Shown: piece by piece, positions 1 through 8,465 of the stretch
Numbering within the stretch: position 1 is the first letter of the stretch
Layout of the letters: each line of letters starts with the position of its first letter
The notes under the pieces: model-generated
The model's input: the letters and a program-made list of their open reading frames with translations, nothing else
Told to the model about the DNA's origin: nothing
Databases searched by the model: none
Assembly (NCBI RefSeq): GCF_000744705.1
Contig: NZ_JQML01000001.1
Coordinates: 4,784,017 to 4,848,016, forward strand
Source: Streptacidiphilus albus JL83
GTDB taxonomy: Bacteria > Actinomycetota > Actinomycetes > Streptomycetales > Streptomycetaceae
Length of the DNA stretch: 64,000 nt
Direction of reading: 5' to 3'
Program-made: the position numbers and the translations under genes

Positions 1-1
1 G

Positions 2-55
2 GAACTCGATCCGCTGCCCGAGCCGATCCCCACCGGTCCGCCGACACTCTTCTGA
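2..55 (+). CDS. C-terminal end of an unidentified protein (cut by window edge)
   Basis: An open frame enters from the left edge and ends at a TGA at 53-55. Only 17 codons are visible, encoding a proline-rich tail ending PPTLF. This is too short to assign a family. Codon use has the G/C third-position bias of the neighbours, so it is probably a real gene end, but the identity is unknown. Confidence 0.4.
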   Translation, partial: ELDPLPEPIPTGPPTLF

Positions 56-61
56 CGGGTC

Positions 62-95
62 GCCGGAGCGGTTCGCCGGAGCGGTTCGCCGGAGC
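62..95. repeat. 13-bp tandem repeat
   Basis: The unit GCCGGAGCGGTTC occurs at 62-74 and 75-87, and its first eight bases again at 88-95, between the end of the first partial gene and the C39-like peptidase gene. No function is apparent. Confidence 0.7.
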
Positions 96-155
96 CGGCG
101 GCGGAACTGCTAGAACTGGTGCCCGGCAGCCGTCCACACAGGAAGATCCTCGTCC

Positions 156-821
156 ATGAGCAGCGTGTCCCCGCCGGTGCGGAGCAGGTCCGAGGACGAC
201 GGGCCGGTCCGCCGGACGGTGCCCTACTACTCCCAGTGGGAGAGTCCGGAGCTGGTCGGCGACATCATCGCCCGCCGGATCGCCGCCGAGGACGACCCCG
301 AGTGGCGGCGCTCCGGAGCCGAGTCGCCCGAGGAGTACGCCTTCTGGTCCTGGCGCACCTGCGGCATGGCCTGCCTCCGGATGGCCCTGCACCACTGGCA
401 GGGCGGCACGCCGCCGATGATGGAGCTGGCCCGGGACTACCTCGCCGCCAGCGCCTATGTGCTGCGGCCGGACGGCGGCCTCGACGGCCTGATCTACGCC
501 CCCTTCGCGGCCCGCACCCGGGAGCGCTTCGGCCTCCAGGCCCTGACCCGTCCCGACCTGCCGCCGCAGGAGGTCCGCGACCAGCTCGCGGCGGGCCGCC
601 TGGTCATGCTCTCGGTCCACCCCTCCGTCCGCACGCCCGACGCCGAGCCGCCGAGACGGGGCGGGCACCTGGTCCTCGCGGTCGACTGCAGCCGGGAGTC
701 GGTGGTCCTGCACAACCCCTCCGGCCTCCACGGCGAGTCCCAGAAGTACGCGGAGGTGCCGTGGCGGAAGTTCACCCGCTTCTACGCCGGGCGCGGCATC
801 GTCCTCGGCGCGCACGGCTGA
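156..821 (+). CDS. C39-like (papain-fold) cysteine peptidase family protein
   Basis: This 221-residue protein has no signal peptide, so it probably acts in the cytoplasm. It shows the layout of the C39_2 peptidase family: a glutamine in YYSQWE (about residue 27) for the oxyanion hole, a catalytic cysteine in WRTCGMACL (Cys69), a histidine in GGHLVLAVD (about 174) and an Asn/Asp position in LHNPSG. The start at ATG 156 is preceded by AGGAAG at a usual distance. There is no ABC transporter or leader-peptide gene beside it, so a bacteriocin-export role is not supported. A bacilliredoxin or transglutaminase-like role was considered but fits the motifs less well. The substrate is unknown. Confidence 0.7.
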   Translation: MSSVSPPVRSRSEDDGPVRRTVPYYSQWESPELVGDIIARRIAAEDDPEWRRSGAESPEEYAFWSWRTCGMACLRMALHHWQGGTPPMMELARDYLAASAYVLRPDGGLDGLIYAPFAARTRERFGLQALTRPDLPPQEVRDQLAAGRLVMLSVHPSVRTPDAEPPRRGGHLVLAVDCSRESVVLHNPSGLHGESQKYAEVPWRKFTRFYAGRGIVLGAHG

Positions 822-834
822 GGCCGGGGGCCGG

Positions 835-1491
835 TCAGTCGAAGCTCAGGCTCCCGGTGCGGGTGCGCTTCAGCTCGAAGAAGTCCGGGAAGGAGGCCAG
901 GGCCCGGGCTCCGTCGAAGATGCGGGCGGCCTGCTCGCCCCGCGGGATCGAGTTGAGCACCGGCCCGAAGAAGGCCACCCCGTCGATGTGGATGGTGGGC
1001 GTGCCCACGTCCTCGCCGACCGGGTCCATCCCCTCGTGGTGGCTCCGGCGCAGCGCCTCGTCGTAGGCGTCGGTGTCCGCCGCCGCCAGCAGCTCGGCGG
1101 GCAGCCCCAGTTCGGCCAGCGCCTCGGCCGCGACCAGCCGGAAGTCCTTGTTGCCGCCGTTGTGGATCCGGGTGCCGAGGGCGGTGTAGAGCTCCTCGTG
1201 GATCCCCTCGCCGTGCTGCTCCGCCGCGGCCGTGACGATGCGCGCCAGCGCCAGCGAGTTGTCGACCAGCTCCCGGTACCAGTCCGGCAGCTCCCGGCCC
1301 TCGTTGAGGACGTACAGGCTCATCGGACGGAACCGGAGCTCCACCGCGCGCAGGGTGCGCACCTCATGGATCCAGCGCGAGGTGATCCAGGCGAACGGGC
1401 AGGCGGCGTCGTAGTAGAAGTCGACCCGGGCAGGGGCGGTATCGGTGTCGGTTTCGGCGTCGGCGGTGGTCGCGGTGGTCGCGGTCGTCAT
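835..1491 (-). CDS. DsbA-fold protein of the mycothiol-dependent nitroreductase (Rv2466c-like) family
   Basis: This 218-residue thioredoxin-fold protein resembles Rv2466c-type mycothiol-dependent reductases along its whole length. Shared features are the ITSRW helix after the active site, IHNGGNKDF, the cis-proline region [10 protein letters not shown], and the ELKRTRT end. The active-site motif here is CPFA (residues 31-34) rather than CPWC, so the nucleophilic cysteine is present and the resolving cysteine is missing. The start is ATG 1491, chosen for a GGAGG about 5 bases upstream; a longer in-frame extension lacks such a site. The threonine-rich first 20 residues are probably disordered. 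It likely uses a mycothiol-linked monothiol mechanism (inference). Confidence 0.8.
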   Translation of the reverse strand: MTTATTATTADAETDTDTAPARVDFYYDAACPFAWITSRWIHEVRTLRAVELRFRPMSLYVLNEGRELPDWYRELVDNSLALARIVTAAAEQHGEGIHEELYTALGTRIHNGGNKDFRLVAAEALAELGLPAELLAAADTDAYDEALRRSHHEGMDPVGEDVGTPTIHIDGVAFFGPVLNSIPRGEQAARIFDGARALASFPDFFELKRTRTGSLSFD

Positions 1492-1646
1492 GGGGTACCT
1501 CCGGGTACGCGGGCCTGGCGGCGGACGGGGCCGGGCGGCCGGACGACTCACCGCCGTCCCTCGCCCCGCACTACGACGATAGGCGCCGGGCGGCCCGGCC
1601 CACAGGGACAATCCGGGGCCGGAACCCTGGGCCAATTGGTCCGCCG

Positions 1647-2375
1647 TCAGCGCCAGCGGACGTCGCTGAAGACCGGCCAGCCCTGCGCGGAGGCGTATTT
1701 GCGCAGCTTGCGGTCGGGGCAGACCGGATTGGGGTTCCCGACCGCGAGCAGCAGCGGCAGGTCGTTGACCGAGTCCGAGTAGGCGCTGCTGGCCGCCAGG
1801 TCGATGCCGACGGACGCCGCCAACTTCCGCACCGCCTCGGCCTTCTGCGGACCGTGCAGCAGCGGCCCGTCCTGCTCACCGGTGTAGTAGCCCTCGGCCA
1901 CGACCACCTTCGAGCCCATGGCGCCGTCCAGCCGGAGCTGTCGGGCGAGGATGTCGGCCAGCGGCTGCGGCGAGGCGGTGACCAGCCATACCCGCTGGTT
2001 GAGGTGCTGGTGACGGCGGGCCGCGGCGAGCACGACCGGACGCACCCGGGGGAGGATCCGGTCCCGGACGATCACCTCGACCTCGGCGTGCAGCGTCTCC
2101 GCGTGCAGCCCGCGACCGACCGCGCCCATCGCGGCCTGGACGGCGGCGATGTTCCGCTGCTTCTCCATCCGGCCGAGGGCGTAACCGATGTGGCGGCGGC
2201 CGAGTCTGACGAAGTCCTTGGTCGAGACGACGCCCCGGGCGTGCAGCCCGACCCCCAGCTGGTAGAGGGACGAGCCCCGGATCAGGGTGTTGTCGACGTC
2301 GAAGAAGGCCGCACCCTCCGCGGGCGCCGGCCGGGAGGCCCGGCCGGAACCGGAGGAAGGAAGGCCTTCGGACAT
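1647..2375 (-). CDS. HAD-IB family phosphatase
   Basis: This 242-residue protein has all HAD motifs: DVDNT (nucleophile Asp26 and acid/base Asp28), LVTAS (motif II Thr), GPQKAEAV (motif III Lys) and YSDSVNDLP (motif IV acids). The helical cap between motif I and motif II is that of the SerB-like IB subfamily, whose members dephosphorylate phosphoserine or lysophospholipids. The exact substrate cannot be read from sequence. The first 20 residues are low-complexity. It lies on the same strand as pdxH, with a gap of about 150 bases that could hold its promoter. Confidence 0.85.
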   Translation of the reverse strand: MSEGLPSSGSGRASRPAPAEGAAFFDVDNTLIRGSSLYQLGVGLHARGVVSTKDFVRLGRRHIGYALGRMEKQRNIAAVQAAMGAVGRGLHAETLHAEVEVIVRDRILPRVRPVVLAAARRHQHLNQRVWLVTASPQPLADILARQLRLDGAMGSKVVVAEGYYTGEQDGPLLHGPQKAEAVRKLAASVGIDLAASSAYSDSVNDLPLLLAVGNPNPVCPDRKLRKYASAQGWPVFSDVRWR

Positions 2376-2525
2376 GGGTCCTCTTTCGGGGTACGGATGG
2401 GCGCTGATCGCAGCCTAAATCCGTCCATCTGGAGCTTTTATCCAGATACGCCCGATTGGTCCACTTATTCCGGCGAAAGAGCCCCACCGGTGGTCACAAC
2501 GGGTGAACCCCGCCCGAGGCCCCGC

Positions 2526-3176
2526 TCAGGGCCACAGGTACTCGCGGGACCAGCCGTCCGCCTCGCGCCAGTAGCGCAGCCGCTGGTGGACGCGGTCCGG
2601 GCTGGCCTGCCAGAACTCGACCTCGTCGGGCCGGATGCCGTACAGCGTCCAGAACTCGGGGCAGGGCACGGCCTCCGGGTACTCCTCCGAGAGCCGGTCG
2701 AAGGCGCGCAGCACCTCGGCCCGGTCGACCGGCGGGACCTCGCCGTGCAGGTGACTGGAGAGCTGCGAGCCCCGGCCGCGATCCGCGAAGTCGGCCTCGG
2801 CCGCCGAGCGGTCCAGGGCGGCGGCAGTCCCGGTGATCCGGAGCTGTCGGCCCACGGCGGGCCAGTAGAAGTGCGCGGCCACTCTGGGCTGCCCGCTGAT
2901 CTCCAGGCCCTTGCGGCTGTCGCCGTGGCTGGCGAAGTAGAGCCGGTCCTCGTCGACGTCCTTGCAGAGCAGGGTCCGGGTGGAGGGGGTGCCGTCGGCG
3001 CCGACGGTGCACAGCACCATGGCGTGCGGGTCGTCCTGGCCGGCCTCGGCCGCCCGGAAGATCCAGTCCGCGATGCCGGGGAGCGGGTTCGCCGGGAGCG
3101 CGGCGAGGTCGGTGCCGTCCGGGACGACATGCTCGAACACCGGCAGGGCCCTGAGGCGGTTGCGCACAGTCATCAT
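2526..3176 (-). CDS. pdxH: pyridoxamine 5'-phosphate oxidase
   Basis: The enzyme oxidises pyridoxine or pyridoxamine phosphate to pyridoxal phosphate using FMN. The 216-residue frame has the family landmarks in order: a split-barrel core with TRTLLCKDVDEDRLYFAS, the FMN-binding RKGLEI segment, FYWPAVGRQLRI, and the C-terminal PLP-binding block RVHQRLRYWREADGW ending EYLWP. The frame stays open far upstream, so the start is uncertain: ATG 3176 gives a normal-length protein, while GTG 3182 and GTG 3191 are in frame with a GGAG at 3196-3199. It is an isolated gene on the minus strand. Confidence 0.93.
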   Translation of the reverse strand: MMTVRNRLRALPVFEHVVPDGTDLAALPANPLPGIADWIFRAAEAGQDDPHAMVLCTVGADGTPSTRTLLCKDVDEDRLYFASHGDSRKGLEISGQPRVAAHFYWPAVGRQLRITGTAAALDRSAAEADFADRGRGSQLSSHLHGEVPPVDRAEVLRAFDRLSEEYPEAVPCPEFWTLYGIRPDEVEFWQASPDRVHQRLRYWREADGWSREYLWP

Positions 3177-3246
3177 GGTCACCCGGCTCACGCTACTCCG
3201 GCGGCTCTCCGCCCCGCGGCCGCGTTCGCACGGCGAGGACCGGCGC

Positions 3247-3459
3247 TCAGCGGACCGCGACCGCCGCGTCCGCGTTGCGTCGACGCTCCCGCTCCAGCTC
3301 CCGGCGGAACCGACGGCCCGCCAGGCGCCGCTGCACCGGCCGGAGCACCAGGAACCGGAAGGGGCGGACCACCAGGTGCTTCCACAGGGACTCGACGACG
3401 GGCCGGAGCAGCAGCTCCCAGACGAACTCGAACAGGACCTCACCCAGGAACTCGCCCAT
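3247..3459 (-). CDS. small basic hypothetical protein
   Basis: This 70-residue protein starts at ATG 3459 behind a good GGAGG ribosome site. It has an amphipathic or hydrophobic N-terminal half (MGEFLGEVLFEFVWELLL), a basic middle rich in Arg, and a charged tail RELERERRRN. It may associate with the membrane surface. No family is recognised. It sits between pdxH and the methyltransferase gene. Confidence 0.55.
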   Translation of the reverse strand: MGEFLGEVLFEFVWELLLRPVVESLWKHLVVRPFRFLVLRPVQRRLAGRRFRRELERERRRNADAAVAVR

Positions 3460-3671
3460 CCGCCCACCCTCCCGACAATCGACCGGGAGCGGCTGCCCCC
3501 CGGCGCATCGACCCCCCACCGCACCGGACCGGCTCCGAGAATATACCGGCCCGAACATCCCGCCGGATGGCAAAGCAGGAGGTCAGGCCATTGATCACGC
3601 TCGGCGCACGATAAGATGCAGAGTGTAGTCTCGGAGGGATGCGATCCGCCGACCGAAGGGCACCGTCCGCG

Positions 3672-5120
3672 ATGACCTCCGCCACCAGCCCCGCCGCCGC
3701 ACAGCCGTCCGCACAGCCGTCCGCACAGCCGTCCGCCCGGCCGTCCGCCCAGCCGTCCGCGCACTCGCCCGCAGCATCGCCCGTCCACCTGCCGGAGCAA
3801 CTCGCCGCCATCGACTGGCTGCTGGCCCGGCTCCCGGCCGCCGCACGGGTGCTGGACATCGGCTCGGGCACCGGCCGGCCCACCGCCGACCTGATCGCCG
3901 GCCAGGGGCACCGGGTGACCGGCTACGACGTCTCGGCCGCGATGGTGGAGCTGGCCACCGCCCAGGTCCCGGCGGCGCACTTCGCCGTGGCCGACCTCCG
4001 CGAGCTCCACTTCGCGCCGGGCAGCTGGGAGGCGGTGACCGCGTTCGTCCCACCGCTGGAGCTGGACCGGGACGAGCTGGACGCCGCCCTCGCCCGGATC
4101 GCCGACTGGCTCGCCCCCGGCGGCTACACCGTCCTCGCCACCGACGATGCCGCGGAGGCCGAGGTCTTCGCCCAGCGGCTCCGCGCCTCCGGGCTGAAGG
4201 TCCTGCACGAGCAGACCAGCGCCTTCCGTGCGGAACTCCCCGGCACCGGTGGTGCGGACGGCACCGGCGGAGCGGACGGAGCGGAGCGGCTCTTCCTCTA
4301 CTCCCGCAAGCCCGGCGGCCCGGCCGTCCCCGCCCACGCCCTGGCCGCGCCCTACCCGCACCCGACGTCCTACCGGGGACCCCGCCGGCCCACCCGGCAG
4401 GGCGGGTACGACAGGCAGGACGGGCAGGACCGGGCCGCCGTCGAGTCCCGCGTCGAACGCCATGACATCGCGCCCGTGGTGGAGTCCCTGGCCGGGAACA
4501 CCGCGGTGCTGCACCTCGGCGCCGCCGACGACCCGCTGGTCCGGGCGCTCTCCGCCCGGGGCGTCACCGTGCTGCCGCAGGACACCGGTCAACCGCCGCT
4601 CCCGGACGCCTCGGTGGACGCGGCCGTGGCAGACCGGGTGCTGGACGGCGCCGACGATCCCAAGGCCGTGGTCGCCGAACTGGTCCGGGTGGTCGACCGC
4701 AGCCACCCGCGGGCCAGGATCGTGCTGCTGCAGGGCGCCCCCGACAACGGACCGGTCGACCTGTGGAACCGGGTCTGCGCCCCGCTCACCGGCGAACAGC
4801 CGGACCACCAGGGGTTCCTGCTCACCCAGGCCGCCGAGGTGCTGGCCGCGCACGGATTCGACGACCTCGCCTGGCACCGGGTCCCGGTGCGGCTGCTCTT
4901 CCCCGAGCGCGACCCCGAGCAACGTACCCGGGCCGCCGCCGATGTCCTCGCCGGACTCTGGCAGACCGGCGACCCCCGCCTCGACCGGCTCCCCGAGGCC
5001 CTGCTGCCGGTGCTGAACGCCCACTTCCGGACGGCCGAGGAGAGCGCGGACGACACCGGGGCGGACAGCGTCAACGACGACGGGGTCATGCTCGTCGCCG
5101 CGCCCCGCTACCACCACTGA
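3672..5120 (+). CDS. tandem SAM-dependent methyltransferase-like protein
   Basis: The protein (482 residues from ATG 3672) has two Rossmann methyltransferase-like halves. The first has a clear SAM-binding motif I, VLDIGSGTGRPT, followed by the acidic GYDVS strand and a WLAPGGY motif. The second begins near AVLHLGAADDP, has a degenerate motif I, and contains DASVDAAVADRVLDG and a VVAELVRVV helix. A Gly/Pro/Arg-rich linker joins them. The N-terminus carries a short AQPS repeat encoded by a 12-bp DNA repeat. ATG 3639 is also possible, but its GGAGG is only one base away; 3672 has GAAGGG at 11 bases. The substrate is unknown. Confidence 0.7.
   Translation: MTSATSPAAAQPSAQPSAQPSARPSAQPSAHSPAASPVHLPEQLAAIDWLLARLPAAARVLDIGSGTGRPTADLIAGQGHRVTGYDVSAAMVELATAQVPAAHFAVADLRELHFAPGSWEAVTAFVPPLELDRDELDAALARIADWLAPGGYTVLATDDAAEAEVFAQRLRASGLKVLHEQTSAFRAELPGTGGADGTGGADGAERLFLYSRKPGGPAVPAHALAAPYPHPTSYRGPRRPTRQGGYDRQDGQDRAAVESRVERHDIAPVVESLAGNTAVLHLGAADDPLVRALSARGVTVLPQDTGQPPLPDASVDAAVADRVLDGADDPKAVVAELVRVVDRSHPRARIVLLQGAPDNGPVDLWNRVCAPLTGEQPDHQGFLLTQAAEVLAAHGFDDLAWHRVPVRLLFPERDPEQRTRAAADVLAGLWQTGDPRLDRLPEALLPVLNAHFRTAEESADDTGADSVNDDGVMLVAAPRYHH
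3699..3758. repeat. 12-bp tandem repeat inside methyltransferase gene
   Basis: About five copies of GCACAGCCGTCC-like units, the last two diverged, encode the AQPS/ARPS repeat at the N-terminus of the methyltransferase-like protein. Confidence 0.75.
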
Positions 5121-5154
5121 CGTCCCGTTCGGCCGCCTCCCGAACGGTGGGCGG

Positions 5155-5177
5155 CCGGACGGCGGGCCGCCGTCCGG
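5155..5177. terminator. bidirectional terminator hairpin
   Basis: The arms CCGGACGGC (5155-5163) and GCCGTCCGG (5169-5177) are perfect with a 5-base loop. It lies between the convergent methyltransferase and ROK genes. There is no U-tract, as is common in high-GC actinobacteria. Confidence 0.55.
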
Positions 5178-5180
5178 CGA

Positions 5181-6224
5181 TCAGCCGAACACCTCGTCGC
5201 GGGCCAGGTCGAGCGCGGTGAGCACGGCGCCCTGCAGGACGGCGTTGCCCTCGACCGTGCTCGGGCGGATCTCCGTGGGCGCGAGGGAGCGCAGCGCCAC
5301 GCGCTCGGCGACCAGCGCGGCCAGGGCCTCACCGCCGGCCCGGCCGGTGGAGCCGCCGAGGACGATCAGCCCCGGGTCGAGCACGGCGACCACCGCGAAC
5401 AGCCCCCGGGCGATCCGGTCGGCCAGCTGCTCGCGGGGCAGGTCGAGCACGGCCCTGAGGTCGACCGTTTCGCAGAAGCTCTCGCCGCCGATGTCGAGCA
5501 GCCCCAGCTCGCCCGCGCCGCCGGAGACCCCGCGCCGCAGCCGCCCGCCGAGCACGACCGCACCGCCGACGCCCTCGTTCTCCAACCAGAGCAGGACGAA
5601 GTCCTCGCTGCCGGTGGCCGCGCCGGTCCGGTGCTCGGCGATCGCCGCGAGGTTCACCTCGTTCTCCAGCAGCACCTGTCCGGCCCCGAGCCGGCTGCCG
5701 AGCTCCGGCAGCAGGTCGGCCCGCCAGCCGGGAACGTCGTTGCCGGCGATCATCGCCCGGGTGCGCGGGTGCATCAGGCCGGGCGCGCCCACGGCGACCA
5801 CCTGCAGCGTCCGACCGGCCGCCGCCTCGGCGACCGCCTCGGCGACCAGCGCCGGCAGGTCCACCTCGCCGCCGGCCGGGGGCCGGGGGAGCGGCCGGGC
5901 GGCGGAGCCGACGGTGCTGCCGGTGAGGTCGGCGACGGTGACGGCGATTCCGCTGCGCCGGATGTCCACGCCGGCGACCAGGGCGCGGTCGGCCACCAGG
6001 GCGTAGAGCCGGGCATTGGGGCCGCGCCGCTCCTCGCCGGTCTCGCCGCCGGCCTCGACCAGGCCGGCCGCGCGCAGCCGTTCCACCAGGTCGGCGACGG
6101 TGGGCCGGGACAGGCCGGTGAGGTCGCGCAGCTGCGGCGCGGTCAGCGGACCGTGCGCCAGCAGCAGGTCGAGGGCCAGCCGGTCGTTGATCGCGCGGGC
6201 CGTGGCCGGGGTCGCGGTCTTCAT
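5181..6224 (-). CDS. ROK family transcriptional repressor
   Basis: This 347-residue protein has an N-terminal winged helix (residues 15-65, with LTAPQLRDLTGLSRPTVADL as the recognition region) and a ROK sugar-kinase-like domain. It belongs to the NagC/XylR repressor type that senses a sugar or sugar phosphate. It is divergent from the MFS gene at 6297, and the 72-bp gap contains two copies of a palindromic site, so it most likely represses the transporter and itself (inference). The effector is unknown. Confidence 0.88.
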   Translation of the reverse strand: MKTATPATARAINDRLALDLLLAHGPLTAPQLRDLTGLSRPTVADLVERLRAAGLVEAGGETGEERRGPNARLYALVADRALVAGVDIRRSGIAVTVADLTGSTVGSAARPLPRPPAGGEVDLPALVAEAVAEAAAGRTLQVVAVGAPGLMHPRTRAMIAGNDVPGWRADLLPELGSRLGAGQVLLENEVNLAAIAEHRTGAATGSEDFVLLWLENEGVGGAVVLGGRLRRGVSGGAGELGLLDIGGESFCETVDLRAVLDLPREQLADRIARGLFAVVAVLDPGLIVLGGSTGRAGGEALAALVAERVALRSLAPTEIRPSTVEGNAVLQGAVLTALDLARDEVFG

Positions 6225-6237
6225 GGAGCCATATTAG

Positions 6238-6285
6238 TCAGGGATCCTGCCTGATGACCTTTTCATCAGGAACCCTGCCTGATAA
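6238..6285. promoter_or_regulatory. duplicated operator between ROK regulator and MFS transporter
   Basis: Two 20-base copies, TCAGGGATCCTGCCTGATGA (6238-6257) and TCAGGAACCCTGCCTGATAA (6266-6285), match at 17 of 20 positions and start 28 bp apart. Each contains a TCAGG/CCTGA inverted repeat, and between them CCTGATGA (6250-6257) and TCATCAGG (6263-6270) form a further perfect inverted repeat. The location between divergent genes points to ROK repressor binding. Confidence 0.65.
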
Positions 6286-6296
6286 TTTGATGCCCC

Positions 6297-7481
6297 GTGA
6301 CCCACCACCGCGCCATCGCGCTCGTCTTCGCCGTCCACGGAGCCGTGTCAGGAAGCCTCATCACCTGCATCCCCTGGTTCCAGCAGCACTTCCACCTCAG
6401 TCCGGCCACCCTCGGCCTGCTGCTGCTCTGCCAGCCGGTCGGCGCGTTCCTGGCGATGCCGATGGCCGGCCGGATCGCCCACCGCCTCGGCGGACGCACC
6501 GCGACCCGGCTGCTGATCCTGCTCTGGTGCGCCTGGCTGCCGGTGCCCGCGCTGGCCCCCGCACCGGGCTGGCTGTTCGCCGCGTTCCTGGTCTACGGCA
6601 TGGTCGCCGGCACCAGCGATGTGCTGATGAACGCCCACGGCGTGGCGTTGGAGCGGCGGCTGGGCCGCTCCATCATCGCCGGGCTGCACGGGCGCTGGAG
6701 CATCGGCAGCCTGGCCGCCGGCGGTGTGGGCATCCTGGCCTCCGGCTACGGAATGGGCGCCCGGGACCACCTGCTGGCCGTCACCGCCCTGCTGCTGGTG
6801 CCGGCCGTGGTCGCGGGCCGGGCGCTGGCCCCGGACGAGCCCGTGGACGCGGACGCCCCGGCGCCGCGCCGGTTCGCGCTCCCCAACCGCGCCATCCTCG
6901 CCATCGGCCTGGTCGGCTTCTGCGGGACCTTCGCCGAGGGCGCCACCTCCGACTGGGCGGCCGTCTACACCAGCAAGGTCGCCTCGGCCGGACCGAGCAC
7001 CGCCACCGCCGCCTACACCGTCTTCATGCTCTGCATGGCCGCCACCCGGCTGGTCGGTGACCGGGTGGTCGGCCGGATCGGGGCGGTGGCCGTCGTCCGG
7101 GGCGGCGGGGCCACCGCGGCCGGCGGCGCCGTCCTGGTGGTCCTGGCCCGGACGCCCTGGCTGTGCATCGCCGGCTTCGCACTGGTCGCCCTCGGTATCG
7201 CGGTGATCGTGCCGCTGGTCTTCAGCGCCGCCGGCAACTCCGGCGGTGCGGCCGGTGAGGGCGTGGCCGGGGTGGCCACCATCACCTACCTCTCCGGGCT
7301 GATCGCCCCGGCAGCGATGGGCTGGGTGGCCGGAGCCCTGTCCTACCCGGCGGCCTTCGCCATGGTCGCCCTCGCCGCCGCGGCGATGGCCGCGCTGGCC
7401 GGGACCCTCCGCCGCCGGGGCGACTCCCCCGCCGTCGGCCCGCGCCGTCCGAGCCGCCCGCTGCGGCAGCCGACCGGCTGA
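6297..7481 (+). CDS. MFS transporter (YbjJ-like subfamily)
   Basis: This 394-residue membrane protein has about twelve hydrophobic segments and the MFS loop signature GRIAHRLGGR between segments 2 and 3. The central motif SDVLMNAHGVALE is typical of the YbjJ/fucose-permease-like branch, and the gene at 20697 is a paralogue. It starts at GTG 6297, directly downstream of the duplicated operator, with no clear ribosome site, so the mRNA may be leaderless or nearly so. With a ROK regulator beside it, a sugar or sugar-derived substrate is likely but unproven. Confidence 0.85.
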   Translation: MTHHRAIALVFAVHGAVSGSLITCIPWFQQHFHLSPATLGLLLLCQPVGAFLAMPMAGRIAHRLGGRTATRLLILLWCAWLPVPALAPAPGWLFAAFLVYGMVAGTSDVLMNAHGVALERRLGRSIIAGLHGRWSIGSLAAGGVGILASGYGMGARDHLLAVTALLLVPAVVAGRALAPDEPVDADAPAPRRFALPNRAILAIGLVGFCGTFAEGATSDWAAVYTSKVASAGPSTATAAYTVFMLCMAATRLVGDRVVGRIGAVAVVRGGGATAAGGAVLVVLARTPWLCIAGFALVALGIAVIVPLVFSAAGNSGGAAGEGVAGVATITYLSGLIAPAAMGWVAGALSYPAAFAMVALAAAAMAALAGTLRRRGDSPAVGPRRPSRPLRQPTG

Positions 7482-7750
7482 GCCCGCGCCGGAGCGGCAC
7501 CGCCCGGCCGGGGCGGCCCGCCCGGCCGGAGCGGCCCGCGATCCCGGCCCCGAGCTGGGCGACCGCTGAGTGTGACCTGGCTCACGGCTGAGTACGGACG
7601 TTTAGAAGGCATCAAGATTGCCGGGATCTTGCACTGCGTGCCACACCCCCGCGCTGCCACTCTGACGCAGGCGGCGAACAGAGGTCCGGTTCGCCGCCGG
7701 GGTACGGCCGACAGCGCCGTACTGGAATCTGCAGAAGCGGCGGGACAGCG

Positions 7751-8416
7751 GTGGACGGCTTTCTGAGGGCGATCTCGTCCTTCCCCACCTCACTGTTCTC
7801 GCTGCTGCTCGTGGTGGTCGTCGGGTACTGGGTGCTGGTGCTGGCCGGGGGGATCGGTCACGGGGGGCACCACATCGACGGGGGGACCGGCGGGGGGACC
7901 GGCGGCCACGGGGGACACCACGGGTTCGGGGGACTGCAGAGAGCACTGGGCCTGGGCGGAGTGCCGATCACGGTGGCGGTATCACTGGTGATCGCCTTCG
8001 CCTGGTTCAGCGCGCTGGCGGGGGACCAGCTCCGGCAGGGCGGGAACGGAGGCCTGCTGCTGCTGGGGGCGACAGCCGGGGGATGGCTGGGTGCACGGGT
8101 GCTGGTGTGGCCGCTGCGGCGGATCATGCCGGCCCCCGTGCCGCCGCCCTCCCGCCGCGACTTCGTCGGCCGCGCATGCGTGATCCGGACCGGGCGCGTC
8201 GGCCCCGACTTCGGCCAGGCCGAGGTCCGCGCCGAGGACGGCGCCGCCGCGATCGTGCAGGTCAGGCAGAGCACCGAGGAAGCCAGGGGGGTCGGCTCGA
8301 CGCTCACTGCCGGGGCCGCCGCGCTCATCTACGACTACGACGCCGAGGGCGAGTTCTTCCGGGTGATGCCGGACCTGCCGCATCCTCTCGACGCCCAGGA
8401 CCGCTCCATCCATTGA
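7751..8416 (+). CDS. YqiJ-like OB-fold membrane protein
   Basis: This 221-residue protein has a membrane segment near residues 15-33, a Gly/His-rich loop (HGGHHIDGG, GGHGGHHGF), two more hydrophobic segments, and a C-terminal soluble domain. The soluble part (DFVGRACVIRTGRVGPDFGQ onward) looks like the OB-fold of the YqiJ/NfeD group, small membrane partners of flotillins. The flotillin gene starts 49 bases downstream, so the two almost certainly share a transcript. It starts at GTG 7751. The His-rich loop might bind metal (inference). Confidence 0.75.
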   Translation: MDGFLRAISSFPTSLFSLLLVVVVGYWVLVLAGGIGHGGHHIDGGTGGGTGGHGGHHGFGGLQRALGLGGVPITVAVSLVIAFAWFSALAGDQLRQGGNGGLLLLGATAGGWLGARVLVWPLRRIMPAPVPPPSRRDFVGRACVIRTGRVGPDFGQAEVRAEDGAAAIVQVRQSTEEARGVGSTLTAGAAALIYDYDAEGEFFRVMPDLPHPLDAQDRSIH

Positions 8417-8465
8417 GAACCAGTCGCGACCCAGCCGACCCGCAGGGTCGGTCAAAGGACCAGTC

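Noticed and set aside
2526-5117. 863-residue minus-strand reading frame fusing pdxH with a sequence opposite the methyltransferase
   Set aside because: Only the last 216 or so residues are PdxH. The rest is the antisense of the methyltransferase gene and the gap, with no family signal.
7858-7935. Gly/His-rich repeat in the YqiJ-like gene as a separate element or CRISPR-like repeat
   Set aside because: The repeats are short, irregular and in frame. They encode a protein loop, with no spacers or array structure.
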